From: Leucobacter komagatae
GTDB lineage: Bacteria; Actinomycetota; Actinomycetes; Actinomycetales; Microbacteriaceae
Direction of reading: 5' to 3'
DNA: 64,000 bases
NCBI RefSeq assembly: GCF_000834055.1
Contig: NZ_JXSQ01000004.1
Coordinates: 1 to 64,000, forward strand
This document shows positions 27,866-36,344 of the stretch, piece after piece; positions within the stretch are counted from its first letter, which is position 1, and every line of letters starts with the position of its first letter. The notes under the pieces are model-generated. The model saw only the letters and a program-made list of their open reading frames with translations. It was not told where the DNA came from and made no database searches. The translations under genes and the position numbers were made by a program.

Positions 27866-29539
27866 CTAGACGAGTTTGCCCGGGTTCATGATGCCCGCCG
27901 GGTCGAGTTCGTGCTTCACGGCTCGGAGCACGTTCACGCCGAGCGGCCCGATCTCTGCCGGGAGCATCGCCGCGTGTTCCGTGCCGACCGCGTGATGGTG
28001 GGTGATGGTCGCGCCTGCGGCGAGAATGGCAGCGTTTGCCGCCGCCTTGACCCGGTCGTATTGCGCGATCGGGTCAGCTTCGGCCCCCGCGATGAAGGTG
28101 TAGTACAGCGAGGCGCCGTCGCGGTACACGTGGGAGATGTGGCCCTGCACGGCGGCCGGTCGCGTCTCTGCACCGCCCGGGCCTGCTGCGAGCGCGGAGC
28201 GAATGGCCTCTGCAACTCTGGTGTGCGTTTCGGCGAGCTTCGTCCAGGTCGCGGCGGTTTCGAGGGTGTCGACCATCACCCCGATAGTGAGCAGTTCGTC
28301 GCGCAGCCGGGGCGAGCCGAAGCGGCCACGATCCCACGCCTCAGCGGGAGCTGTCGTCGCCGAGACCCCACCGTGCGACTTCAGGATCCGCACGGCGCGT
28401 TTGTGGCGCCGCTTCGTGTCGCTCCCCGTGCCCTCCCACACGCCGAGCAGCAGCGCCGGGGTCTCGATGCCGCGAGCGCGAAGCCATCTGCGGAGCAGCC
28501 GAACGGCGGCGCCGTCTGTCTGCGCGAGCGTGAGTTCGGTCTCCTCCTCGTCGCTCAGTCTGCAGACATCCGGGAGGTCGCCTGCCCCGCCGTCTTGCGC
28601 GAGGGCTCGGATGGCCGCAGCTCCCGCTTCGAACGAGGGGAACGCCCACGCCCCGTACGTCTTGTGGGTGACGCGCGGCTTGATCGCGACGGTGACCTCG
28701 GTGATAACTCCGAGCGTTCCCTCGCTGCCGATCACGAGGTGCTTGAGGTCCGGGCCTGCGGCCGATGCCGGTGCCCGGCCGCCGAGGGCGAGTTGACCGC
28801 GCGGGGTTTCCAGCGTGATTGCGGTGATGAGTTCGGCGATCGCCCCGTAGCCGGTCGATGCTTGGCCGGCTGAGCGGGTGGCGGCATACCCGCCGAGTGT
28901 GGCCTGTTGGTGCGACTGGGGGATGTGTCCGAGCGTGTAGCCGTGATCGGCGAGCGCGCGTTCGAGCGCTGGCCCGCGGATCCCTGCCTCGAATGTCGCT
29001 GTCCGGTCGACCTCGTTCAGCGAGATGAGCGCGTCGAGGCGGGTGAGGTCGAGGGCGATGACGGCCGAGTGGCTCCCGCGGAGTGGGGTTACCCCGCCGA
29101 CGACGCTTGACCCGCCGCCGAATGGCACAACGGCGATCCCGTGCGCCGAGCAGGCGTGAAGAATTGGTGCGACCTCGTCGCGCGCGCCCGGGCTTACGAC
29201 GGCGTCGGGGAAGGCGAGCGGGGTGCCTGCTCGCTGCCTGAGTAGGTCGGGGGTGTGTTTGCCCGCCGCATGGCGAACCCTGTCAGCTGGGTCTTGTGAC
29301 ACGGTGCCGCTGCCTGCCGCAGCTGCGAGGGCACCGAGGGCTTCGGCGCCCAGGGAGGACTCTGGCACGCTCGCAGCTGTCGCGGGTGGAGGTGGCGGCG
29401 CGATCTCCACGTCGGGGTCGATGCCGAGGCGCTCGGCAAGTACCTGCCGGGCGCCGGCCGGGAGCACGCCACCCGGGGTGAAGGGCGCCCAACCCCACCA
29501 GGGCGATTCGGGGACACTCGCGGTAATATCAGCGGCCAT
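27866..29539 (-). CDS. FAD-linked oxidase, alkyl-DHAP synthase-like
   Basis: A 557-residue flavoenzyme of the vanillyl-alcohol-oxidase/PCMH fold. The FAD pyrophosphate loop is VVPFGGGSSVVGG near residue 140. The second FAD block is SEGTLGVITEVTV near residue 275. Near the C terminus lies THHHAVG followed by PAGIMNPGKL. The histidine triplet HHH is characteristic of alkyldihydroxyacetonephosphate synthases, the ether-bond-forming enzymes. Bacterial relatives are often annotated only as FAD-binding oxidoreductases, and glycolate- or lactate-oxidase-type function is the alternative. It is divergent from a TetR gene and leads an apparent operon with the SDR. Confidence 0.85.
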   Translation of the reverse strand: MAADITASVPESPWWGWAPFTPGGVLPAGARQVLAERLGIDPDVEIAPPPPPATAASVPESSLGAEALGALAAAAGSGTVSQDPADRVRHAAGKHTPDLLRQRAGTPLAFPDAVVSPGARDEVAPILHACSAHGIAVVPFGGGSSVVGGVTPLRGSHSAVIALDLTRLDALISLNEVDRTATFEAGIRGPALERALADHGYTLGHIPQSHQQATLGGYAATRSAGQASTGYGAIAELITAITLETPRGQLALGGRAPASAAGPDLKHLVIGSEGTLGVITEVTVAIKPRVTHKTYGAWAFPSFEAGAAAIRALAQDGGAGDLPDVCRLSDEEETELTLAQTDGAAVRLLRRWLRARGIETPALLLGVWEGTGSDTKRRHKRAVRILKSHGGVSATTAPAEAWDRGRFGSPRLRDELLTIGVMVDTLETAATWTKLAETHTRVAEAIRSALAAGPGGAETRPAAVQGHISHVYRDGASLYYTFIAGAEADPIAQYDRVKAAANAAILAAGATITHHHAVGTEHAAMLPAEIGPLGVNVLRAVKHELDPAGIMNPGKLV

Positions 29540-29556
29540 ACGTTACAGTGTGACAC
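29540..29556. promoter_or_regulatory. divergent promoter/operator, FAD oxidase-TetR
   Basis: The divergent genes are separated by only 17 nt. TACAGT (29544-29549) is the TetR gene's -10 hexamer, and the overlapping TGTGACACA is an odd-centred near-palindrome fit for a TetR-type site. Confidence 0.45.
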
Positions 29557-30207
29557 ATGGAAGCACATCGTCACAGGGGCAGTTCACTCGCGACGCGAGA
29601 CGAGGCCATCCTTGACGCGGTCTCCCAGGGGCTTCGGCGCTACGGGCCGCGCAAGCTCACCGCGCAAGACGTCGCCGACACCGCCGGTATCTCGCGCATG
29701 ACGCTGTATCGGGCGATGGGGAGCATGGACAACGCGATTCTGCTCGCGCTCACGAGGGAGTTCTCAAGGGCCGTCGCCCAGCTGCGCGCCACCCTCCCCG
29801 ACACTGACGGCGCGACCAGGCTCGCGGTGTTCCTCGGGGCGGGAGCGCGCGCCTTCGTCGAGTCGGAGCTCATCGCCTCGGTGATCGCGCACCAGCCTGA
29901 ACTCGTGGAGCCCTACCTCAGCGGGCGTCTCGGGCGCAGCCAGGAGATTGTGCTCGCCACGATCGAGGACCTCTTGCGCGCCGGCAGGGTCGACGGCTCC
30001 GTTCCCGAGCACGCTCCCTCGGCGCTCACGCTGCTCCTGCTTGTTCGCGGAGTGGCGCTCGGAGCACACCTGTTGCCGTCGGAGGCCGACTTCGATCGCT
30101 GCTGCTCCGAGCTCTCCGACACGATCGCTGCCGCACTCGGGGCCCGGCCGCTCGGCGCGCGGGCGCTCGACGAGCTCGTCACCGCTGGCGAGGCGGTTCA
30201 CAGCTAG
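29557..30207 (+). CDS. TetR-family transcriptional regulator
   Basis: A 216-residue TetR-type regulator with a clear helix-turn-helix (LTAQDVADTAGISRMTLYRA) starting near residue 34. The C-terminal ligand domain is helical. TACAGT lies 7 nt before ATG 29557 with no ribosome site, giving a leaderless start. The gene is divergent from the AGPS-like oxidase and 39 nt upstream of the glycerol-3-phosphate dehydrogenase gene, so it probably controls both sides of this lipid-related group. Confidence 0.88.
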   Translation: MEAHRHRGSSLATRDEAILDAVSQGLRRYGPRKLTAQDVADTAGISRMTLYRAMGSMDNAILLALTREFSRAVAQLRATLPDTDGATRLAVFLGAGARAFVESELIASVIAHQPELVEPYLSGRLGRSQEIVLATIEDLLRAGRVDGSVPEHAPSALTLLLLVRGVALGAHLLPSEADFDRCCSELSDTIAAALGARPLGARALDELVTAGEAVHS

Positions 30208-30246
30208 ACACGACGACCGCGGTAGCGCGGCAGAGACGGGGGCGCA

Positions 30247-31890
30247 ATGTTCGACGCACGACCGGGAGACCTCAACGCTGCGAGCCGTGCCGCCGCGCTC
30301 GCGCACCTCACCGATCACGAAGTCGACGTGCTCGTGATCGGCGGCGGCATCACCGGAGCTGGCGTCGCGCTCGACGCCGCAACGCGCGGGCTGACTGTCG
30401 GCCTCGTCGAGGCACGCGATCTGGCGAGCGGAACGAGCGGCTTCAGCTCAAAGCTTGTCCACGGCGGGCTGCGCTATCTCGCGAAGGGTGACGTCGCACT
30501 CGCCTGGGAGTCGGCCGTTGAACGAGAAGCGCTCATGCGGCGGATCGCACCGCACCTCGTGCAGTCGCGAGCATTTCTTGTGCCGCGGTTTTCCGGCGGC
30601 GGCCTGCGCGGGCGACTCGAGGACGCCCTCACCGAGACCGGCATCCGCCTCGCAGACGTGTTTCGGGCCGGGAGCAGGCTCCCCTCAGGCATCCTCCCCC
30701 GGCCGCGCCGGATCGACGCCCGCGCCGCACGGCTGCTCGCACCGCAGCTGCGTGCGCGCGGGCTGCGCGGTGGGCTCGTGTACTGGGACGGTGCCGTCGA
30801 GGACGACGCCAGGCTCGTCGTGGCGCTCGCGCGCACCGCGGCGCGACACGGGGCGCACGTTGTCACCGGGTGCCGCGCACTCCGTGCCACCGCACGCGAC
30901 GTATGGGTCGACGACGGCACGGGGAGCGAGCGCCTGCTCCGCGCGCGCGCCGTGATCAACGCAGCCGGGGTGTGGGCCGACGCCTTTGCCCCAGGCTTGC
31001 CGCTCACGCCCAGCAGGGGAACCCACCTCGTGTTCGACTCAGCGCGGCTGGGGAACCCGCAGGCCGTGATGACGGCCCCGGTACCCGGCCACTTCGGACG
31101 GTACGTCTTCATCTTGCCGCAGTCGAATGGCCTGAGCTACCTCGGGCTGACCGATGAGCTCGCGCCCGGGGCCGATGGGTACGAGCCCGGGGTGCCTGAG
31201 GAAGACATCGACTTCCTGTTGCGGATCGCGAACGCGTCGCTCGATACCGCACTCGACCGCTCCGATGTGCTCAGCTCGTTCGCCGGGCTGCGGCCGCTCG
31301 TTGGCGGCGGGGCAGACTCCGCCTCCGCCTCGCGCAGGCATCTGGTGCTCGACACCCCCGGCGCCCCGATCACCGTGACCGGGGGGAAACTCACCGTATA
31401 CCGACGCATGGCGGAGGATGCCGTCGATGCCGCTGTCGCGCGCCTCGGCGAATCGCCGCACGACCGGCCGGCGGTATCGCGGCGGGTGCCAGTGCTCGGC
31501 TCCCCCGGCTCCGAACCGGGCTACCGGTCGCCAGGCAACGCACGACCGGCCCTCGCCTGGCCAGGGCCGGATCCGAACGGCGTGATCGCGGCGCGCTTGC
31601 GGCGCCGCTACGGCTGGGAGTCCTCGCGGGTCGCGGCCATCGCGGCGGCCGACGCCGCGCTGCAAGAAGAGGTGACTGCGGGTGCGGGCGTGACCGGCGC
31701 AGAAGTGGCATTCGCGGCGCTCGCCGAGGGGGCAGCATCCCCGGCAGACGTGCTCGAGCGACGCACCCGCCTCGCCTTGCGTCCCGAGCTCGCTGCGGCC
31801 GCGGCCGGCCCTGTGGAATCGATACTCGCGCGGACGCTTCAGGACGCGGCGCTGGAAGACCAGCGGCCGCGCCCTGAGGGCGAGGAGTAG
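30247..31890 (+). CDS. glpD: glycerol-3-phosphate dehydrogenase, FAD-dependent
   Basis: A 547-residue GlpD-type flavoenzyme that oxidises glycerol-3-phosphate to dihydroxyacetone phosphate at the membrane. The FAD motif is VIGGGITGAGVALDAATRG near residue 29, followed by the family block SGTSGFSSKLVHGGLRYL near residue 63. FAGLRPLVGGG and TGGKLTVYRRMAEDAVD mark the C-terminal part of the barrel. A 150-residue helical C-terminal domain completes the usual GlpD architecture. Its product is the substrate of acyl-DHAP chemistry, which links it to the AGPS-like oxidase across the TetR gene. Confidence 0.92.
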   Translation: MFDARPGDLNAASRAAALAHLTDHEVDVLVIGGGITGAGVALDAATRGLTVGLVEARDLASGTSGFSSKLVHGGLRYLAKGDVALAWESAVEREALMRRIAPHLVQSRAFLVPRFSGGGLRGRLEDALTETGIRLADVFRAGSRLPSGILPRPRRIDARAARLLAPQLRARGLRGGLVYWDGAVEDDARLVVALARTAARHGAHVVTGCRALRATARDVWVDDGTGSERLLRARAVINAAGVWADAFAPGLPLTPSRGTHLVFDSARLGNPQAVMTAPVPGHFGRYVFILPQSNGLSYLGLTDELAPGADGYEPGVPEEDIDFLLRIANASLDTALDRSDVLSSFAGLRPLVGGGADSASASRRHLVLDTPGAPITVTGGKLTVYRRMAEDAVDAAVARLGESPHDRPAVSRRVPVLGSPGSEPGYRSPGNARPALAWPGPDPNGVIAARLRRRYGWESSRVAAIAAADAALQEEVTAGAGVTGAEVAFAALAEGAASPADVLERRTRLALRPELAAAAAGPVESILARTLQDAALEDQRPRPEGEE

Positions 31891-31913
31891 GCATCCAACT
31901 TGGACGCCGTAGC

Positions 31914-33299
31914 TCAGCGCTTGCTTCGTCGCTCCGGCACCACCTGCACCTGCCCGGTGAGCGCGCGTTCGCTTGCCTCAGCGCTTCGGGCGAAATCCGA
32001 TGGGCGCAGGAGCAAGAGCCCGATGATCGAGATCAGCGCGGTACCGACGAAGAAAATCACCGGCGACGAAATGTTGCCAGTTCCCGCGATGAGCGCCGTC
32101 GAGATCATGGGCGCGCTGCCACCGAAAATCGCCACTGGCAGGTTGTAGGAGACCGCGATCCCCGTTGACCTAATGTGCGTTGGCAGCAGCTCGGTCATCA
32201 CCGCGTATGGCGTCGACGAGTACAGCCCGAAGGTGAGCGCGACGGCGAGCAACGGCGCAATGAACGACGCCGGCGTCGCGTCTTGCGCGGCCATAAAGAA
32301 CCAAATCAGCGCGCCGGTCGCGAGGATCGACAGCACGAGCAAGAACGGCTTGCGCCCATATTTGTCGGTGAAGATGCCGCCGAACGGCATCACCACAGCG
32401 CCGAGCGTGCTCGCCACGAACACGTAGACCAGCGTCGTGCCCGAGTCGAACCCGAGCGTGTTCGACATGTACGTCGACGCGAAGGTGAGCAGCAGGTAGA
32501 ACATCGAAGCGAGCAGCGTGATGATCGCAGCAACGAGCGCGAGCGCACGCTTCCACGCGAAGACCTCGCGCAGTGGCGCCGCCGACGTCGTGCCGTGGCT
32601 CACGAGTTGCCGAAACTCGGGGCTGTCCTCGAGCTTCATCCTGATGTACAGCGCGATCAATCCGAGCGGCCCCGCGACGAGGAACGGGATTCGCCAGCCA
32701 CCGTCGTGCATGGCGTCTGGTCCGAGGAGGAAAATCATGCTGTTCGCAACGAGGCCGCCGAGCACCAGGCCGAGGACCGCGGTGGTCATCAGCCAACTCG
32801 TTGAGTACCCTCGCCGCCCAGGCCCGGCATACTCGGCGATGAAGCTCGTGACCGTGCCGATCTCCCCGCCAGCAGAGAACCCCTGCACGCATCGCACGAG
32901 CACGAGCAGCGCGGGAGCGACCCAGCCGACGCTGGCTGTTGTTGGGAGCAGCCCGATCGCGAACGTCGCCCCGGCCATGAGGAGCAACACGATCATGAGG
33001 GTGCGTTTGCGCCCGATCTTGTCCGCGAGCGGCCCAAAGAACAGGCCACCAAGCGGGCGCACGAAGAAGCTCAGTGCGAATACCGCGAAGCTACTAATGA
33101 GACTTACAGCTGGGTTGTCGCTCGCAAAGAACGCCTGCCCAATGTAGATCGCGAGAAAACCGTACACGCCGTAGTCGTACCACTCGATGAGGTGGCCGAC
33201 AATCGCACCGAAAAACGCCTTGCGGCGCCCCCTGCTTGGGCCGCCAGCACCGGGGCCTGTGGGGTGCGCAGTTGCCGTGTGGTCGGGCATCGTTGCCAT
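31914..33299 (-). CDS. MHS-family MFS transporter (copy 1)
   Basis: A 461-residue metabolite:H+ symporter of the MHS family (ProP/KgtP/ShiA group), which imports carboxylates and betaines. Family marks are the start-proximal GHLIEWYDYGVYGFLA, the loop 2-3 motif GPLADKIGRKRT, the VRCVQGFSAGGEIGT block and GIFTDKYGRKPF. The C-terminal tail is charged. It is one of three close paralogues here; all three have the same length when intact. ATG 33299 is used; the frame continues upstream in arginine-rich sequence. It diverges from an enoyl-CoA-hydratase/CoA-ligase pair, suggesting import of a carboxylate that is then activated and processed. Confidence 0.9.
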   Translation of the reverse strand: MATMPDHTATAHPTGPGAGGPSRGRRKAFFGAIVGHLIEWYDYGVYGFLAIYIGQAFFASDNPAVSLISSFAVFALSFFVRPLGGLFFGPLADKIGRKRTLMIVLLLMAGATFAIGLLPTTASVGWVAPALLVLVRCVQGFSAGGEIGTVTSFIAEYAGPGRRGYSTSWLMTTAVLGLVLGGLVANSMIFLLGPDAMHDGGWRIPFLVAGPLGLIALYIRMKLEDSPEFRQLVSHGTTSAAPLREVFAWKRALALVAAIITLLASMFYLLLTFASTYMSNTLGFDSGTTLVYVFVASTLGAVVMPFGGIFTDKYGRKPFLLVLSILATGALIWFFMAAQDATPASFIAPLLAVALTFGLYSSTPYAVMTELLPTHIRSTGIAVSYNLPVAIFGGSAPMISTALIAGTGNISSPVIFFVGTALISIIGLLLLRPSDFARSAEASERALTGQVQVVPERRSKR

Positions 33300-33721
33300 G
33301 GACTTCGCCTGCTTTCTGTTGGGTGTGTGGACGATCCGGGCGCAGCGCGCACGTCTCCCCCGCGCCACGCGGGGCGCGGGCGCGGGATGCTGGGGTTGCC
33401 AGCGTGCGGTCGCGGGCGCTCGACTCTGAGCACCCCTGCCGAGCGCGTCCGCTGGAAGCGGGGAGATTCCCCTGCGGGGCACGGCTGTGGTCGACCAAGA
33501 CAACACGGTTGCATGCGGCCCACTGGGCCACCTCTTCATCACCTGTTTACAACCTGTTGACTTGCTTCACTATAAGCAGGAACGATTACACACGCAACCG
33601 TTGTGCTCAAAAGCGACTTTTGCCTTGACCGTTGGCGCCCAACCGTGCCACCATGCAGATGAGCGCAGAGCATTCGCGCCAGCCGCAGTGCCGCGGCAAG
33701 CCCACCCCTGGAGGATCCTCA
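33300..33721. other. divergent intergenic region, MHS copy 1 and crotonase
   Basis: No gene is supported in these 422 nt. The right half is AT-richer and promoter-like: TATAAG at about 33572 and repeated ACCTGTT words near 33540-33555. An exact inverted repeat CAAAAG-CGA-CTTTTG occurs at 33608-33622. The last shares CAAAAGCG with the elements upstream of the XRE fusion gene and MHS copy 3. Confidence 0.5.
33608..33622. promoter_or_regulatory. inverted repeat, candidate operator
   Basis: CAAAAG and CTTTTG flank a CGA spacer about 100 nt upstream of the crotonase start. It is perfectly symmetric and sits in the only AT-rich part of the gap. Confidence 0.4.
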
Positions 33722-34594
33722 ATGACGAGCCAGAACGCAGTTCTGTACGACGTGCGCGACCGCAAGGCCTACCTCACCCTGAACCGCCCAGAACGGCTCA
33801 ACGCGATCACGCAGTCGATGGGCGAAGAGCTCTCGGCGGCCGTCGCGCGCGCCAACGCGGACAGCGACGTGCGGGTCATCATCGTGCAGGGAGCAGGTCG
33901 CTCGTTCAGCTCCGGCTACGACCTCAAGATCTATGCCGAAGCCGGCGTCGACAACCAGGGGCCCGAGTGGGACCCCATCGTCGACTACGCACAGATGAGT
34001 GCGAACACGAACAACTTCTTCAGCCTGTGGCGCTCACTCAAACCGACAATCGCGAAGGTGCACGGCCATGCCGTCGCTGGCGGCAGCGACATCGCGCTGA
34101 GCTGCGACATCATCATCATGGCCGAAGACGCCCAGATCGGGTACATGCCTGCGAGAGTCTGGGGCTGCCCGACCACGGCAATGTGGGTGTACCGCCTCGG
34201 AGCCGAGAAGGCGAAGCGGATGCTCCTCACCGGCGACACCATCTCGGGAACGCAGGCAGCCGAGTGGGGGCTTGTGCTCGAAGCTGTGCCGAGCAGCACA
34301 CTCGACGAGGCCGTTGAAGCACTCGCCGACCGCATGTCGACGGTTCCGAGTAACCAACTCGCGATGCAGAAACTCATGGTGAATCAGGCCTACGACAACA
34401 TGGGGTTGCAAAGCACCCAAACGCTCGCGACGCTCTTCGACGGCATCACCAGACACTCACCCGAGGGCCAGTGGTTCATGCGATTCGCGCAAACCCACGG
34501 CTTCCATGCCGCAACGAAGTGGCGTGACTCTGGCGGCCTCATTCCCAACGGCGGTGGCCCCCTCCCAAGCGACGAGGACATCGCTGACCGTTAA
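33722..34594 (+). CDS. enoyl-CoA hydratase/isomerase (crotonase) family protein
   Basis: A 290-residue crotonase-fold protein. The N-terminal LNRPERLNAI and the oxyanion-forming SFSSGYDL and HAVAGGSDIAL blocks are present. At the two glutamates used by hydratases (Glu144 and Glu164 of the rat enzyme) it has Asp, in GGSDIAL, and Ala, in YMPARVWG. Plain enoyl-CoA hydration is therefore doubtful; isomerase, thioesterase, racemase or decarboxylase activity on an acyl-CoA is possible. GGAGG lies 7 nt before ATG 33722. The next gene, a CoA ligase, begins 19 nt after its stop, so the two form an operon. Confidence 0.85.
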   Translation: MTSQNAVLYDVRDRKAYLTLNRPERLNAITQSMGEELSAAVARANADSDVRVIIVQGAGRSFSSGYDLKIYAEAGVDNQGPEWDPIVDYAQMSANTNNFFSLWRSLKPTIAKVHGHAVAGGSDIALSCDIIIMAEDAQIGYMPARVWGCPTTAMWVYRLGAEKAKRMLLTGDTISGTQAAEWGLVLEAVPSSTLDEAVEALADRMSTVPSNQLAMQKLMVNQAYDNMGLQSTQTLATLFDGITRHSPEGQWFMRFAQTHGFHAATKWRDSGGLIPNGGGPLPSDEDIADR

Positions 34595-34613
34595 GCAGAC
34601 GAAGGAGTGCCCG

Positions 34614-36245
34614 ATGCAGCTCACCACCTCGCACTACGCGGCAGACACGAGCCGCCCCGTCCTCGAACTCACGCTCGGCGCGCTCCTGCGCCAGGCGGCG
34701 GCAGACAGCCCAGACAAGCAGGCCCTCATCGCAATCGCACCCGTCACCCCGGCACGAACGTGGACATACCGCGAACTGCTCGACGATACGGAGCGAGCCG
34801 CGACCTGGCTGCTCGACCGGTTCCCCGCTGGCAGCCACATCGCCGTGTGGGCAGCGAACGAGCCAGAATGGTTGATCCTCCAGGGTGCGACGGCGCTCGC
34901 CGGGATGACCCTTGTCACCGCGAACCCCGCGCTGCGGGCAACCGAGCTCGCCCACGTGCTTGACGCGTCACACGCGACCGCCGTCGCGTTCTCGGCAGAA
35001 GTGCGGGGAACCGCTATGGCTGACATCCTCTACGAAGCACTCGACCGCATCCGTGTGCGACGCGCTGGGACAGTACGCACGATCCCCTCGCTGATCCCGT
35101 TTGCTGGCTGGCACGAGGCGATCCGCAAGGTGACTGCCGCCCCGGACCGCTTCCCTTCGGTGCACCCGAGCGACCCCATCCAATTACAGTTCACCTCAGG
35201 CACAACGGGGCTGCCGAAGCCAGCCCAGCTCTCACACCGCGCAATGATCACGAACGCTGACTTTGTGAACGCGCGATCCGGCTACGAATCAGAGAGCATT
35301 TCCGTCTCACCGCTGCCGCTCTTTCACACCGCAGGATCGGGTCTCGCGGGTTTTGGCACCTTCCTCTTGCGCGGCACGCTCGTGCTCTGCAGGGTGTTCG
35401 ATCCTGCGCTCGTACTCGATGCCATCGAGCGGTACCGGGCAACCGACGTGCGGATGGTCCCCGCCATGTTCCGCGCCGTGTTTCCCGAGATCAACGTTCG
35501 AGCACCCATCCTCACCAGTCTCCGGCTGTGTTCCTCGGGCGGCGACTCGCTCCCCATCGAGCTGAGCCGAGAGATCGAGCGTATCTTTGGCGTGCCGCTC
35601 ACCACGGTCTACGGGCAGACTGAGCTGAGCCCGATCCTCACCCAAACTGCCCCCTCAGACCCGGTCGACATCCGCTGGAACAGTGCGGGGGCGCCGCTGC
35701 CGCAGGTTGAGGTGAAAGTCGTCATGCCCGATACCGGCGAGACCGCAGCCATCGGGGTGCCGGGCGAGATCTGCGCACGCGGCTATCAGGTGATCGATGG
35801 GTACTTCGAGATGCCCGAAGCGACGCGTGAACTCATCGATAACGACGGGTGGCTTCACACGGGAGACCTCGGCTTCCTCAGCGCAGACGGCAATCTCACC
35901 GTCACCGGCCGCCTCAAAGACCTCATTATTCGCGGCGGCGAAAACCTGTACCCGAAAGAGATCGAGGCCGCCATCCAGGAGCATCCGCGCATCGCGCTCG
36001 CAGCGGTGATCGGCCTCCCAGACGAGCAGTGGGGCGAAGTCGTCGCCGCGGTCGTCGAAGCGAGCGACGACAGCGTGCCGGTGCCCGCCGCCGAGCTGCG
36101 GCACTTCCTCGCAGACCGGCTCGCCCCGCAGAAGATCCCTGCGCGGTGGTTCCGAGGCGCGCGCCTCCCTGCCAACGCGATGGGCAAGGTGCAGAAATTC
36201 CGGCTCCGCGAGCAGGTGCTTGCGGGTACGTTCGCGGAGCTCTAG
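34614..36245 (+). CDS. acyl-CoA synthetase, AMP-binding family
   Basis: A 543-residue adenylate-forming ligase that activates a carboxylic acid as its CoA thioester. Motifs are intact. The A3 phosphate loop FTSGTTGLPKPAQLSH lies near residue 192, the A5 YGQTELSP near residue 340, and the A7 HTGDLG near residue 415. The hinge GRLKDLIIRGGENLYPKEIE is near residue 432. The A10 lysine region reads LPANAMGKVQKF near the C terminus. GAAGGAG lies 6 nt before ATG 34614. It is paired with the crotonase and divergent from MHS transporter copy 1, consistent with uptake and activation of an external carboxylate. The substrate is not apparent. Confidence 0.92.
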   Translation: MQLTTSHYAADTSRPVLELTLGALLRQAAADSPDKQALIAIAPVTPARTWTYRELLDDTERAATWLLDRFPAGSHIAVWAANEPEWLILQGATALAGMTLVTANPALRATELAHVLDASHATAVAFSAEVRGTAMADILYEALDRIRVRRAGTVRTIPSLIPFAGWHEAIRKVTAAPDRFPSVHPSDPIQLQFTSGTTGLPKPAQLSHRAMITNADFVNARSGYESESISVSPLPLFHTAGSGLAGFGTFLLRGTLVLCRVFDPALVLDAIERYRATDVRMVPAMFRAVFPEINVRAPILTSLRLCSSGGDSLPIELSREIERIFGVPLTTVYGQTELSPILTQTAPSDPVDIRWNSAGAPLPQVEVKVVMPDTGETAAIGVPGEICARGYQVIDGYFEMPEATRELIDNDGWLHTGDLGFLSADGNLTVTGRLKDLIIRGGENLYPKEIEAAIQEHPRIALAAVIGLPDEQWGEVVAAVVEASDDSVPVPAAELRHFLADRLAPQKIPARWFRGARLPANAMGKVQKFRLREQVLAGTFAEL

Positions 36246-36295
36246 CCGCACCTATAGCTGCAGCTGCAGCACGCTCCGGCCTGCGCCGAGCGGCC

Positions 36296-36325
36296 GGCGT
36301 GCCCTCCCGGGTTGGAGGGCACGCC
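36296..36325. terminator. bidirectional terminator
   Basis: GGCGTGCCCTCC (36296-36307) and GGAGGGCACGCC (36314-36325) form a perfect 12-bp stem with a 6-nt loop between convergent genes. Confidence 0.8.
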
Positions 36326-36344
36326 GCACGAGAACGCGAGCCGC

